A stretch of DNA of 64,000 nucleotides from G965204755 sp965243415. GTDB taxonomy: Bacteria; Acidobacteriota; Vicinamibacteria; Marinacidobacterales; Marinacidobacteraceae. Shown here in pieces: positions 43,381 to 52,264 of this stretch. A program made the position numbers and the translations under genes. The DNA is taken from the NCBI GenBank assembly GCA_965243415.1, contig OZ251549.1, positions 4,216,001 through 4,280,000 of the forward strand, written 5' to 3'. The notes under the pieces were generated by a model that was given only the letters and a program-made list of their open reading frames with translations, did no database searches and was not told where the DNA came from. The number at the start of each line of letters is the position of its first letter. Within the stretch, counting starts at the first letter, position 1.

Positions 43381-46155
43381 TCAGCGGGGGACGCACTCGA
43401 CGAAGTCGTTCTGGATCCGCCCGTTGCGGTCGAAGTCGTGCCAGTTGCGCCGGCCGGCCTCGCGCCCGCGGGTCCCCGTTCGGGCCTGCCGGCCGTCGCC
43501 GTCGGCGTGCCAGGTGCAGGTGACGGGAGCTTCGATGGTGTGTTCGCAGGTGTCCAGGTCCCGGATGCGCCGGAAGGTGGCGCTGAGATCGAAGTCCAGC
43601 TTCGCGTCGCAGCCGGCCCCGCCGTCGTCGTCGGTGCAGCGGTCCGCGTCTTCGTTCCCGTTGTAGTTGTCGGGGTTCCCGTCGGGGACATAGGCGGCGC
43701 GGCCCTCGGCGCTGTTCGGGGAGCAGCCGGAGTACACGCAACTGCCTTCCGTCACCATGTCGATCTTGCCGAAGTCGCCGTGCTGCGGGTCGCCGTCGCT
43801 GTCCTCGATCTGGACCCACATCACCTTGCGCCACTGGGGCGAAGTCCTCCAACCGTCCTCGAGATTGTGGTACTCCGTGGGATCCCCATCGGCGCGGAGG
43901 CCGCTACCGGGCTGTTGCCAGTAGAGATTCCGGTCGCGAATGGTTCCGTTGATCCCGTCCCCCGGCCACCGGTCGTCGACGAGCCACAGGTTCGCATGCC
44001 GGGCGCCCTCCGGCCGGCGAACATAGTTGCCGGAGAAATTCGCGTTGACATTCCGATTGGGCCGAATCACGATGTAGAGCAGTTTCCCGTTCCAGGGACG
44101 AAAGCCGGAGCCGCCGGCCACCGAAAAAGTCAGGCGGTCGTCGATCTCGTGCGTCGCCCGGGAGGCGGCCTCGTACTCCACCCGGAAAGGCGGGTCGGAG
44201 CCTTCGAGACCGGCGCCCCACCAGTCGTCCACTTCTTTCCGGAAGTCCTCGCACAGATCGACCTGGTCGGCGACCGGGAAAGTGACCGGCTCGCAGGTCA
44301 GCGTCTCGAACGGGTGATCCTTTCCCCAGTCGCTGACGCGGCTGCCGGCCCAGGCCACGCCGCCTTCCGGGACCACCTGCACCCGGTACCCCGGGAGGTA
44401 GTCGTTCCACTCCACTTCGATCGGGCGGCCGACCGGGGCGTGGCCCTCGCTGACATAGAGACCGTCGGTGAGCAGCAGGAAGCAGTTGTACGGGCGTTGG
44501 ACGGGATCGGACATGGTGTCGCCGAAACTCTGGGCCGCAGTGTAATAACTCCAACTCTGGGGGCCTCTCCCGCTGTCGGTGGTGATATCCGAAGTCACGG
44601 CGCAGTCCCAGGGGCCGTTCTGGATCGGGCCGGGATCCTGCATGGAGCGGCCACGGTAGAAGGGACCGCTAGCCCAGTAAGCATCCGCATTGCTGGTTTC
44701 GCCTTGAAACGAAGGCAGGAAGTCGTCCCGATTCAACGGACCGCCGAACTTGTTCCGCCGGTCATTCGCCTCGGGAGCGGGCCGCATGTCCAGCCACAGC
44801 CGGGTGGAGGTGGCTTCGAGGTCGGTACCCGGCACCGTCATCGTCTTGCCGGCGCCCAGTTCGATCTCGTGCGTGACCTTCGCCGGACGGTTGGAGGTAT
44901 AGACGAAGCCCATCTCCAGTCCGTTCTGCCGGTATCGCTGGGATCCGTTCTGGGCCAGACCCTTCCGCACCTCGAGGTCCACCCGGAAACCGTCGCAGGT
45001 GTCGGTGTCGGCGATCGTGATCTCCGGCGCCGCCGGCGCGGCCGCCGCGGCCTCCGAACAGCGGAAGGGACCACAGGTGATGTACAGCGCCTCCCCCGTC
45101 GCCGTCGGCTGTTGTCCGGCGCCCCCGGAGAGCGGCCGGAGTTCGAAGGTGACGCCGTCCCCGGCGATCGTGGTCTGCAGCGCCTCGATGCCGGAGGAAT
45201 GGAGGAACGGGGTGTCCCCGCCGGCGCTCGCGATGACGGCGGGAGCGCCCGCCACGAACAGCGGCGTGATCCGCGTGTCGCGCGAGGCGGTCACCATCAT
45301 CCGCGGGTTCACCGAAGCCATCGCCTTCTTCGCGTCCGTCCCCCGGTCCGGGCAGAACGCCTGCCCCCCGCACTCGCGGTCCGCGCCGGCCTCCGGCGGC
45401 GTCAGGCTCACCACGAACGGGATCGGCGCGGCGGCGCTCCTCCCGGAGACCGCGTCGCTCCACTCGCTCACGATCGGCGACTCCTCGGTCCCGGCCACCG
45501 CCCGCACGCGGACGAACCTCTCCGTTTCCGGTTCCGTCTCCACCCGAACCATCGTTTCCGTAACGGTCTCCGGCGAGGCCGCGTCGAGCCCGGCCTCGGT
45601 CGCCGCCACCCGCACTTCGTACGACAGCGCCTCCGCCACCGGTTCCCAACTCCACTCGATGAAGTCCGGCCCGCGCCCCGAAACCTCGGGACTCGGCGCC
45701 GTCAGCACGAGCGGCGGGACCGGCGCCGCCGCGCTCGCACCCATCGCCGTCTCGCTCCAGTCGCTCTGCCGCTCCCCGTCGTGGGCCCGCACCCGCGCGT
45801 AGGCGGTGGTCTCCGGCTTCACCGTAAACCGGTGCATCGTCGTGGCGACCGTCGCGGTGGAGACCGAGGAGAAGTCGCCCTCCTTCAGGCTCAACTGGAT
45901 CTCGTAGCCGCTCGCGCCTTCCACCGCGTCCCAACCGAACTCGAGGAAGTCGTGACCGCCGGCGGTCACCTTCAGCCCGCCCGGAACCGCCACCGGGTCC
46001 GGCGCTGCCGGGGCCGCCGGCGGGGCCGGGGCCGGGGCCGGCGTGGTGGTCGAAGAGTCGTCCCCGCAGCCCGCGAGGCCGAAGCCGGCGGCGGCCACCA
46101 GCGCCAGAACGAGCGGCGCTCCGCGAGTCGGGGCCGAGTTCGGGGGAATCTGCAT
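43381..46155 (-). CDS. secreted FN3-domain lipoprotein, copy 1
   Basis: A 924-aa lipoprotein. The signal peptide ends in a lipobox, GFGLAGC at about residue 30, so the mature Cys would be lipidated and the protein anchored in a membrane. A Pro/Ala linker leads to two fibronectin type III-like domains (FLEFGWDAVEGASGYEIQ and FIEWSWEPVAEALSYEVR). The rest, about 600 residues, has many paired Cys and Asp-rich stretches (DDDGGAGCDAKLDFDLSATF) and no family I recognise. It is a paralogue of the next gene upstream, with the same domain order. GAGGT lies 10 nt before the ATG at 46155. Probably a cell-surface binding or adhesion protein. Confidence 0.85.
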   Translation of the reverse strand: MQIPPNSAPTRGAPLVLALVAAAGFGLAGCGDDSSTTTPAPAPAPPAAPAAPDPVAVPGGLKVTAGGHDFLEFGWDAVEGASGYEIQLSLKEGDFSSVSTATVATTMHRFTVKPETTAYARVRAHDGERQSDWSETAMGASAAAPVPPLVLTAPSPEVSGRGPDFIEWSWEPVAEALSYEVRVAATEAGLDAASPETVTETMVRVETEPETERFVRVRAVAGTEESPIVSEWSDAVSGRSAAAPIPFVVSLTPPEAGADRECGGQAFCPDRGTDAKKAMASVNPRMMVTASRDTRITPLFVAGAPAVIASAGGDTPFLHSSGIEALQTTIAGDGVTFELRPLSGGAGQQPTATGEALYITCGPFRCSEAAAAAPAAPEITIADTDTCDGFRVDLEVRKGLAQNGSQRYRQNGLEMGFVYTSNRPAKVTHEIELGAGKTMTVPGTDLEATSTRLWLDMRPAPEANDRRNKFGGPLNRDDFLPSFQGETSNADAYWASGPFYRGRSMQDPGPIQNGPWDCAVTSDITTDSGRGPQSWSYYTAAQSFGDTMSDPVQRPYNCFLLLTDGLYVSEGHAPVGRPIEVEWNDYLPGYRVQVVPEGGVAWAGSRVSDWGKDHPFETLTCEPVTFPVADQVDLCEDFRKEVDDWWGAGLEGSDPPFRVEYEAASRATHEIDDRLTFSVAGGSGFRPWNGKLLYIVIRPNRNVNANFSGNYVRRPEGARHANLWLVDDRWPGDGINGTIRDRNLYWQQPGSGLRADGDPTEYHNLEDGWRTSPQWRKVMWVQIEDSDGDPQHGDFGKIDMVTEGSCVYSGCSPNSAEGRAAYVPDGNPDNYNGNEDADRCTDDDGGAGCDAKLDFDLSATFRRIRDLDTCEHTIEAPVTCTWHADGDGRQARTGTRGREAGRRNWHDFDRNGRIQNDFVECVPR

Positions 46156-46302
46156 GGTGTCGCTTACCTCGTGGAACGGGCAGTGGGGAGAGCCGGCCGG
46201 CGGCGGCGCGGCAGGGGCTCCGGGAGAGCGCCGGGGCGGCCGGCGGCAGGAGTCCGACCGACAGCGGCGGGCGTCGGACCGGGTCTCGGGCCGGAGACGG
46301 AT

Positions 46303-46308
46303 ATGGTA
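46303..46308 (-). promoter_or_regulatory. possible -10 box TACCAT of FN3 lipoprotein copy 1
   Basis: TACCAT lies in a small AT-richer spot in the 208-bp gap between the two lipoprotein genes, giving a leader of about 140 nt. Weak evidence. Confidence 0.3.
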
Positions 46309-46363
46309 GAGGCGATTCCGCCGGGGAGCGGGCGGACCCGGTCGGTCGTCGTTTCCCGCGCCA

Positions 46364-49048
46364 TCAGCCGGGCCGGCAGGTGATGAACCGGTTGTCGTTC
46401 GTTTCCTCGGTGTCGAAGACCGTGTCGCCGAGGCGGCGCTCGCTGCCGTCGGCGTCCCAGGTGCAGGTGAGGACCGTCTCGATCGTCCGGGTACAGGTGT
46501 CCGTGTCGCGGATGCGGGTGAAGGTCGCGCTGAGCTCGAGGTCCACCACCGCGTCGCAGCCGTCGCCGCCGTCGTCGTCCGAGCACCGCAGCGTCGGGTC
46601 CGCCGCGGAGTCGTAGTTCTCCGGGACCCCGTCCTGCCCGGGGTTGCCGTCGGCCCCCACCATGTCGATCTTCCCCAGGTCGCCCCACTGCGGATCGTCA
46701 TCGTCATCCTCGATCATGACGCTCATGATCGAACGCCAGTGATAGGTACCGACTTCGTCGTAGATCCTGGTCTCGCGGGCGCCGTCTATCCCGGTGAAGC
46801 GGTAGAGGTCGTGATCCTTCTGGGTGCCGTCGAACCCCTCGCTCCGGGGAAGGAGGAAAGGGATCACCCGCTCGAAGACCGGGGCCGCCGGGAGCAGGGC
46901 CCGTTCGGCCTCGAAGATCGCCTGCGTGCGCGGAGGGCCGTCGTTGACGAGCCACAGGGAGGCGTGCCGGCTGCCCTCCGGGCGGTACTCGTTCCCCGCG
47001 AACGTGGAGCCGTGCAGGGGGTTCCGGTTCCGGACCGCGATGCGGTCGAGTTTCCCGTCGGTGTTGTCGGTCCCGCTGAGGACGTACTCCGGGTGGAACT
47101 CCCCGCCGGCGCCGAGGCCGTTACCCCAGAAGGCGTCCACTTCCTGCTGGAAGTCCTCGCAGAGATCCCCCAACTGGTCGGCGGCCGTGAAGGTGACGGG
47201 CGGACACCCCAGATCGGCGAAGGGATCGTCGTCGCCCCAGGCGACCCGGCTGCCGACCCAGGTGACCACGCTCGAGGGCTGTACCTGCAACCGGTAGGCG
47301 GAGGTGTAGTCGTACCATTCCACATCGGGGAAGGTGTCCGCATAGGCGGTGTAGGTGCCGTCGGTGATGAGCCGGGCGCAGCGCGGGGGGCGCTCCAGCA
47401 CCCCGACTTCCCCGCGGGACCTTCCCTCGCTGCGGCCGACGGACTCGTAGGTCACCGCCCCGGCGGCGGTGCCGGTCCGGGGCGCGCAGTCGTTCTCGCC
47501 GCTGCGGAGCGGGCCCGGGTTCAACTCGTCGCCGGCACTGCCGTTCCAGTTCGGCCATCGGCCCCACTTGTTCACCGGACTGGTCCCGGGCCCCGGCGCC
47601 AGCGACAGGGCCTGCTCCGTCGAGGACACGGTGAGCGCCGCGCCGGGCGCCACCATGTCGCGGCCGTCCGGGTACACGCCGAGGAACTCGTGGGTCACGG
47701 TGGCGGGGTGGCTGAGGGTATAGAGCCAGCCGAAATCCACGCCGTTGTTCCGGTTCTGGTGGGTGGCGTTCTGCCGGATGCCGGTCACGAGCCGGAAGTC
47801 GGCCTCGAACGCTTCGCAGACCGCGTCGGCGGTGATCTCCGGCGCCGCGGGGATCTCGGCGGCGGCTTCGGAGCAGCGGAAGGGGCCGCAGGTGAGGTAT
47901 CGCGCCGAACCGGTCGCCGCGGCCTCCTGTCCGGCGCCCCGGGTGATCCGCGAAACCTCGAAGGTGACGCCGCGGTCGCTCACGACTTCGCTCTGCAGCG
48001 CGTTCCAGTCCACCAGGCCGAAGGGGGTGGCGTCTTCGCCGGCGGACACCGTGATCCCGGGCGCGCCCTCGAGGAACATCGGCGTGATCCGGAGGTCGTG
48101 CGAGGCGGTCACCATCAACTTCGGATTCACCGCGGCCATCGCGGTCTCCGCGTCGGTCCCGGCGTCCGGGCAGAACACCTGCCCGCTGCAGGCGCGGTCC
48201 GCTCCCGCTTCCGGCGGGGTCAGGCTGACCGTGAAGGGAATCGGCGCGGCGTCGCTCATCCCCGCGACCGCTCCGCTCCAGTCGCCCGAAGCCGGCGCCG
48301 GCAGGAGAACCCCGGCCCGCGCGCGGAGGTACATCGTCGTTTCCGGCTCCGAGGGGACGCGGTGCCTCGTCTCCGGCGTCGTCACCATCGGGGCCGCGGC
48401 GAGGCCGTCCTCCGTGTCGGCGACCTGCACCTGGTAGCCCTGCGCGTTCTCCACCGCGTCCCACTCCCATTCGATGAAGTCGGGGCCCGTGTCCCTCACC
48501 CGGGGCCTCGGCGTGGCGAGAGTGATCGGCGCAGCCAGGCTCTTTCCCGTCGCGGTCCCGCTCCAGTCGCTCTGCCGGTCGCCCTCGCGGGCCCGCACCC
48601 GCGCGTGGCCGGTGGTCTCCGGCGCCACCGCGAACCGGTGCGTCGTCGCCGTGACCATCGCGGTGACGACTTCGCTGAAGTCGCCTTCCTTCAGGGACAT
48701 CTGGATTTCGTAGCCGGTAGCGCCCTCGACCGCTTCCCAACCGAACTCGAGGAAGTCGGCGCCGGTGTTCGCCACCTTCAATCCGGCGGGAACCCCGACA
48801 GGCTCCGGAGCCGCCGGCGGAGCCGGGGCAGCCGGCGCCGGCGCCGGGGTGGTGGGGGACGAGTCGTCGTCGCCGCAACCCGCCAGGGCCAGCCCCGCTC
48901 CCAGCAGCAGACCCGTCAGCCGAAACGCCGGGCGCGACCTCGGACTCCACGGACGCGGCGACCGGCTCGACCCGGGGGCGAGGAGGAGAGCCGGGAGGCG
49001 GCGCGGGCGCGGCCTGCGGGTGATCTGCATCATGTTGCGCATCTCCAT
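46364..49048 (-). CDS. secreted FN3-domain lipoprotein, copy 2
   Basis: An 894-aa lipoprotein with a long Arg/Pro-rich N-terminus, then the lipobox LLGAGLALAGC and the acidic GDDDSS. Two FN3-like domains (FLEFGWEAVEGATGYEIQ, FIEWEWDAVENAQGYQVQ) and a large Cys-containing C-terminal region follow, ending with CDAVVDLELSATFTRIRDTDTC. The Cys pattern and blocks such as VSLTPPEAGADR, LTCGPFRCSEAAA and GDLGKIDMV are shared with copy 1. The start may be 49048, or 49033 or 49030: GGAG stands 9 nt before the ATG at 49033, and copy 1 also starts at the M-Q-I equivalent. Likely surface-exposed; ligand unknown. Confidence 0.85.
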   Translation of the reverse strand: MEMRNMMQITRRPRPRRLPALLLAPGSSRSPRPWSPRSRPAFRLTGLLLGAGLALAGCGDDDSSPTTPAPAPAAPAPPAAPEPVGVPAGLKVANTGADFLEFGWEAVEGATGYEIQMSLKEGDFSEVVTAMVTATTHRFAVAPETTGHARVRAREGDRQSDWSGTATGKSLAAPITLATPRPRVRDTGPDFIEWEWDAVENAQGYQVQVADTEDGLAAAPMVTTPETRHRVPSEPETTMYLRARAGVLLPAPASGDWSGAVAGMSDAAPIPFTVSLTPPEAGADRACSGQVFCPDAGTDAETAMAAVNPKLMVTASHDLRITPMFLEGAPGITVSAGEDATPFGLVDWNALQSEVVSDRGVTFEVSRITRGAGQEAAATGSARYLTCGPFRCSEAAAEIPAAPEITADAVCEAFEADFRLVTGIRQNATHQNRNNGVDFGWLYTLSHPATVTHEFLGVYPDGRDMVAPGAALTVSSTEQALSLAPGPGTSPVNKWGRWPNWNGSAGDELNPGPLRSGENDCAPRTGTAAGAVTYESVGRSEGRSRGEVGVLERPPRCARLITDGTYTAYADTFPDVEWYDYTSAYRLQVQPSSVVTWVGSRVAWGDDDPFADLGCPPVTFTAADQLGDLCEDFQQEVDAFWGNGLGAGGEFHPEYVLSGTDNTDGKLDRIAVRNRNPLHGSTFAGNEYRPEGSRHASLWLVNDGPPRTQAIFEAERALLPAAPVFERVIPFLLPRSEGFDGTQKDHDLYRFTGIDGARETRIYDEVGTYHWRSIMSVMIEDDDDDPQWGDLGKIDMVGADGNPGQDGVPENYDSAADPTLRCSDDDGGDGCDAVVDLELSATFTRIRDTDTCTRTIETVLTCTWDADGSERRLGDTVFDTEETNDNRFITCRPG

Positions 49049-49177
49049 GGAGGGGACGAGGAGGGCGGGAGGGAGAATCGGAACCGCCGGCGGGCGTCGG
49101 CGAAGCGATCTTCGTCAGGGTCCTCGTCGGGGCGCCGCCGGGGCCGGCCGACGCGATGGGCGCTGACGCTTTTCGGA

Positions 49178-49183
49178 ATTATA
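49178..49183 (-). promoter_or_regulatory. -10 box TATAAT of FN3 lipoprotein copy 2
   Basis: A perfect TATAAT in otherwise GC-rich sequence, about 130 bp before the start codon. No clear -35 box. The interval 49049-49177 would be a long leader. Confidence 0.5.
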
Positions 49184-49447
49184 GAGGAGCAGGCCGCGAG
49201 AACGGCGCCCGAACGGACTCGATCCGGCCGGCGGCGGCCCCTCGCGGCGGAAGTGGCCGGTCGCGCGGACCGCCCCGGGGAGCGGACGGGTCGGGCCTGC
49301 CGTTCGAGGGAGGGAGCCCGAAGACGCGGCCGACGGCGATCGACCCGACCATCGACCCGCGGGCAGCCGGAACTGCCGGCGCGCCGGGAGGGCGGGGTCG
49401 GGAGGCGCCGGCGAAGCCGCGAAACGGGAGGGCCTTCCGGTCGAGAG

Positions 49448-50160
49448 GCGAGCCCGCTCCGTACGGCGGAGACCCGGACCGGGCGCTGCCCGGGAGCGCG
49501 GCGCCCGGAACGCTGCCGGAGCCGGGAAACGGCCGCGGCGACGGGGCGGGAGGCCCGTGCCTCGATGGCGGTCCGACCCCCACTGCTCCGAAGTGGCACG
49601 CGCGGCGCGGGGATCGCGGCGGGGGGGAAACCGGGAGGGCCTTCCCGTCGAGAAGGCGAGCCCGCTCCGTCGGCGGAGACCCGGGCCGGGCGCTGTCCGG
49701 GAGCGCGGCGCCCGGGACGCTGCCGGAGCCGGGAAACGGCCGCGGCGAACGGGCGGGAGGCCCGTGCCTCGATGGCGGTCCGCCCCCCACTGCTCCGAAG
49801 TGGCGCCGGGCGGCCAGGCGCGGCGCGGGGATCGCGGCGGGCGGAACCGGGAGTGCCTTCCGGTCGAGAAGGCGAGCCCGCTCCGTACGGCGGAGACCCG
49901 GGCCGGGCGCTGTCCGGGAGCGCGGCGCCCGGGACGCTGCCGGAGCCGGGAAACGGCCGCGGCGAACGGGCGGGAGGCCCGTGCCTCGATGGCGGTCCGC
50001 CCCCCACTGCTCCGAAGTGGCGCCGGGCGGCCAGGCGCGGCGCGGGGATCGCGGCGGGCGGAACCGGGAGTGCCTTCCGGTCGAGAAGGCGAGCCCGCTC
50101 CGTACGGCGGAGACCCGGACCGGGCGCTGCCCCGGGAGCGCCGCGCCGGCAACGCCACCG
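49448..50160. repeat. tandem repeat, unit 208-217 bp, three full copies and a partial fourth
   Basis: Units begin (GCGAGCCCGCTCC) at 49448, 49656, 49872 and 50089, spaced by 208, 216 and 217 bp. Copies 2 and 3 are nearly identical; the fourth breaks off after about 70 bp. Each contains GGAAACGGCCGCGGCG, GGGAGGCCCGTGCCTCGATG and CCCCACTGCTCCGAAGTGG. Because 217 is not a multiple of 3 and open frames exist in several registers, I do not regard it as coding. The stretch 49184-49447 has no recognised feature. Confidence 0.85.
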
Positions 50161-50220
50161 GACGGAGGAACGGCGATGACGATCGGGAGAGAGGGAGAGA
50201 GGGCGGGGCGGAGTCTGCCG

Positions 50221-52131
50221 TCAACGGCTCCGACCGCCCCCGCTTCGGGGCGGCGGCGGGAAGTCGCGCGCGGCGGGGAGTCCCGGGAGCGAGGCCGCGG
50301 AACGCACGGCGTCGAGCACCGCGCGGGCGACGACCTCGGCGGCGAGCGCCCCGATCCGGCCCACCGACGCCGGGGGGCCGCCGCCGGGGGAAAGGGCGAA
50401 GAGGGTGTCCCCGTCGGAAGGGGTGTGCGCCGGGTAGATGGTGCGCGCCAGGCCGTCCTGCGCCATCTGCGCCACCTTCGTCGCTTCCGCCTTCGTGAGC
50501 GGCGCATTCGTCGCCACCACGCCGATGGTGGTGGCCCGGATCCCGGCCCCGCCGCGGTCGGGCCGGGGCGCCGCGGGTTCCCCGGGTCGGCTGGCCGTTC
50601 CGCCCCCGGGTCCGGGGTCCGTGGCTCCGGAGCCGCGGTTCCCACCGGCAGCGCCGCTCCCGTCCCTCCCCGGTCGGGGCTCGGAGTCCGAGTCCGCATC
50701 GGAGGGGGAGTCCGGCGGACGGAGGAGCAGTCGGCGGGCGTCGGCCAATCCGCCCTCTTCGTCACGAACGCCGGCGACGACCTGCCCGGTGGCCGGATCC
50801 ACGATGTCGCCGACCGCGTTCACCGCCACCAGCGCCGCCACCACCAGCCCGTCGGCGAACTCCAGCGAGGCCGAGCCCTGCCCGCCCTTCATCGCCCGGG
50901 AGAGACCCCGGAGTTTGCCGACGCTCGCCCCGGCTCCGGCCCCGGCGTTCCCGCGGGCGACCGGGCCGCGGCCGGCGGCGGCGGCGGCGCGGTAGCCGCA
51001 GTCCGGCCCCGGACGCGGCCCGGCGTTCCCGGCCCCGTGCCCGGCAGCGCCCGAATCCGCCCCGGGAGCGCCCGAGTCGGCCGCGGCGGCGACACCGAGA
51101 TCGAAGAGGCCGAGATCGAAGAGGATGGCCGCGGGGACGATCGGCACCCGGAACCGCCCCGCCGGGTACCCGATCCCCCGTTCCTCCAGGAACCGCATCA
51201 CCCCGTCGGCGGCGGCGAGGCCGAAAGCGCTGCCGCCGGAGAGCACCACCGCATGCACCTCGCCGACCGTGTGCACCGGGTCGAGCAGCGCGGTCTCCCG
51301 GGTGCCGGGAGCCGAACCGCGCACCTCCACCCCGGCGACCGCCCCGCCGCCGGTCAGCACCACCGTGCACCCGGTGGGCACACCTTCGAGTTCGACGCTG
51401 CCGACTTCGATACCCGGCACCCGGGTGAGCCCCGGGTCGGCCGGCTGCGCGAGCGGCGCGACGGGCGGGTTCGCGGGCGCGGCCAGCGCGACCGGCCCGA
51501 CCCCGACCGGCGGCAGCCCGAACAGGAGGAGTCCGGCAGCGAAGCGCGCCACCCGGGCCCCCGGACGGCGGCAGGCCCGGCTCCGCCCGCCGTCGCCGGA
51601 AGTCCCGCCCGCAGATTCGCCGGCTGTCCGGGCCGCGGAGCCCGCGCCGGAATCCGCGCCCGATCCGCTCGCCGCTTCCCCCGCCGCACCCGCCACCGGA
51701 TCCTCCTCGGAGTCCACCACCGATCCGCTGCCCGATGCCCCGGTCGCACCGGCGGGGTCCGCTCCGGCATCCGCCACCCGCCCGCCGGCCGTATCCCCGG
51801 TCACCCCGGCCACGGAACCGCTTCCGGGAGGCGCCGCCGCTCCTCTCGCCGGTTCCCCGACAACGCGGCGCACGGAGCCCCCGTCGGCCGCCGCCGCCGA
51901 TCCGCCGGCTGACTCCGCTGCCGCACCGGCCCCGGCGCGATCGCCGGAATCCGGCGCCGAGTCGTCCCCGGCTCCGCCGGTCGAACCGTCCGCCGAGCAG
52001 CGCCCGGCCCCGCTGGCCCCGCTCACCGGGGGACCCGCCCCCGGGGCTGTTCTTCGATCCGTCGGGCGCGCGGCCGGGGAACCGGACCCGGCGAGGGCTG
52101 TCCCGGTGTCGGCCCGAATGTCGCCGCCCAT
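50221..52131 (-). CDS. P1 family peptidase (DmpA-like aminopeptidase)
   Basis: About 636 aa. The catalytic part resembles DmpA/BapA autoprocessing aminopeptidases: VPGIEVGSVELEGVPTGCTVVL, ALLDPVHTVGEVHAVVLSGGSAFGL, SLEFADGLVVAALVAVNAVGD, then RATTIGVVATNAPLTKAEAT. The Thr before IGVV is the probable cleavage point and new N-terminal nucleophile, as in Thr-type members. The first 180 residues are Gly/Ala/Ser/Asp-rich and unlike the family; a hydrophobic FAAGLLLFGLPPVGVG follows and could be a signal. Another Gly/Pro/Asp-rich insert of some 60 residues stands directly before the cleavage site. A TAGAAT box 10 nt upstream supports the ATG at 52131. Confidence 0.82.
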   Translation of the reverse strand: MGGDIRADTGTALAGSGSPAARPTDRRTAPGAGPPVSGASGAGRCSADGSTGGAGDDSAPDSGDRAGAGAAAESAGGSAAAADGGSVRRVVGEPARGAAAPPGSGSVAGVTGDTAGGRVADAGADPAGATGASGSGSVVDSEEDPVAGAAGEAASGSGADSGAGSAARTAGESAGGTSGDGGRSRACRRPGARVARFAAGLLLFGLPPVGVGPVALAAPANPPVAPLAQPADPGLTRVPGIEVGSVELEGVPTGCTVVLTGGGAVAGVEVRGSAPGTRETALLDPVHTVGEVHAVVLSGGSAFGLAAADGVMRFLEERGIGYPAGRFRVPIVPAAILFDLGLFDLGVAAAADSGAPGADSGAAGHGAGNAGPRPGPDCGYRAAAAAGRGPVARGNAGAGAGASVGKLRGLSRAMKGGQGSASLEFADGLVVAALVAVNAVGDIVDPATGQVVAGVRDEEGGLADARRLLLRPPDSPSDADSDSEPRPGRDGSGAAGGNRGSGATDPGPGGGTASRPGEPAAPRPDRGGAGIRATTIGVVATNAPLTKAEATKVAQMAQDGLARTIYPAHTPSDGDTLFALSPGGGPPASVGRIGALAAEVVARAVLDAVRSAASLPGLPAARDFPPPPRSGGGRSR

Positions 52132-52141
52132 GCCGCCGGCG

Positions 52142-52147
52142 ATTCTA
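52142..52147 (-). promoter_or_regulatory. -10 box TAGAAT of the P1 peptidase gene
   Basis: Ends 10 nt before the ATG at 52131; leaderless start inferred. Confidence 0.45.
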
Positions 52148-52219
52148 CGGAGTCCGCCCGGCCGATGGCGGTGGCCGGCCGGCCCCTTCCCGCGGAGTCG
52201 GCGAGTTCCCGCCCGGCAG

Positions 52220-52225
52220 TATTCT
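52220..52225 (+). promoter_or_regulatory. possible -10 box TATTCT of the M20 deacylase gene
   Basis: TATTCT on the plus strand, 39 nt before the GTG at 52265, in the divergent gap. No clear -35 box. Confidence 0.3.
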
Positions 52226-52264
52226 CGGTAGCCCGGCCCGCTCTCGGCCCTCCCTCCCTCGCTC

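Noticed and set aside
49448..50160. CRISPR array
   Set aside because: The repeats are over 200 bp and directly adjoining, with no unique spacers of 30-40 bp, and no cas genes are near. The 78-bp and 8-bp arrays fail for the same reasons.
49560..50500. Several long frames across the 208-217-bp repeat on both strands
   Set aside because: They exist in many registers at once, the unit length changes register, and the sequences are Arg/Gly-rich without a recognisable fold. They reflect GC content.
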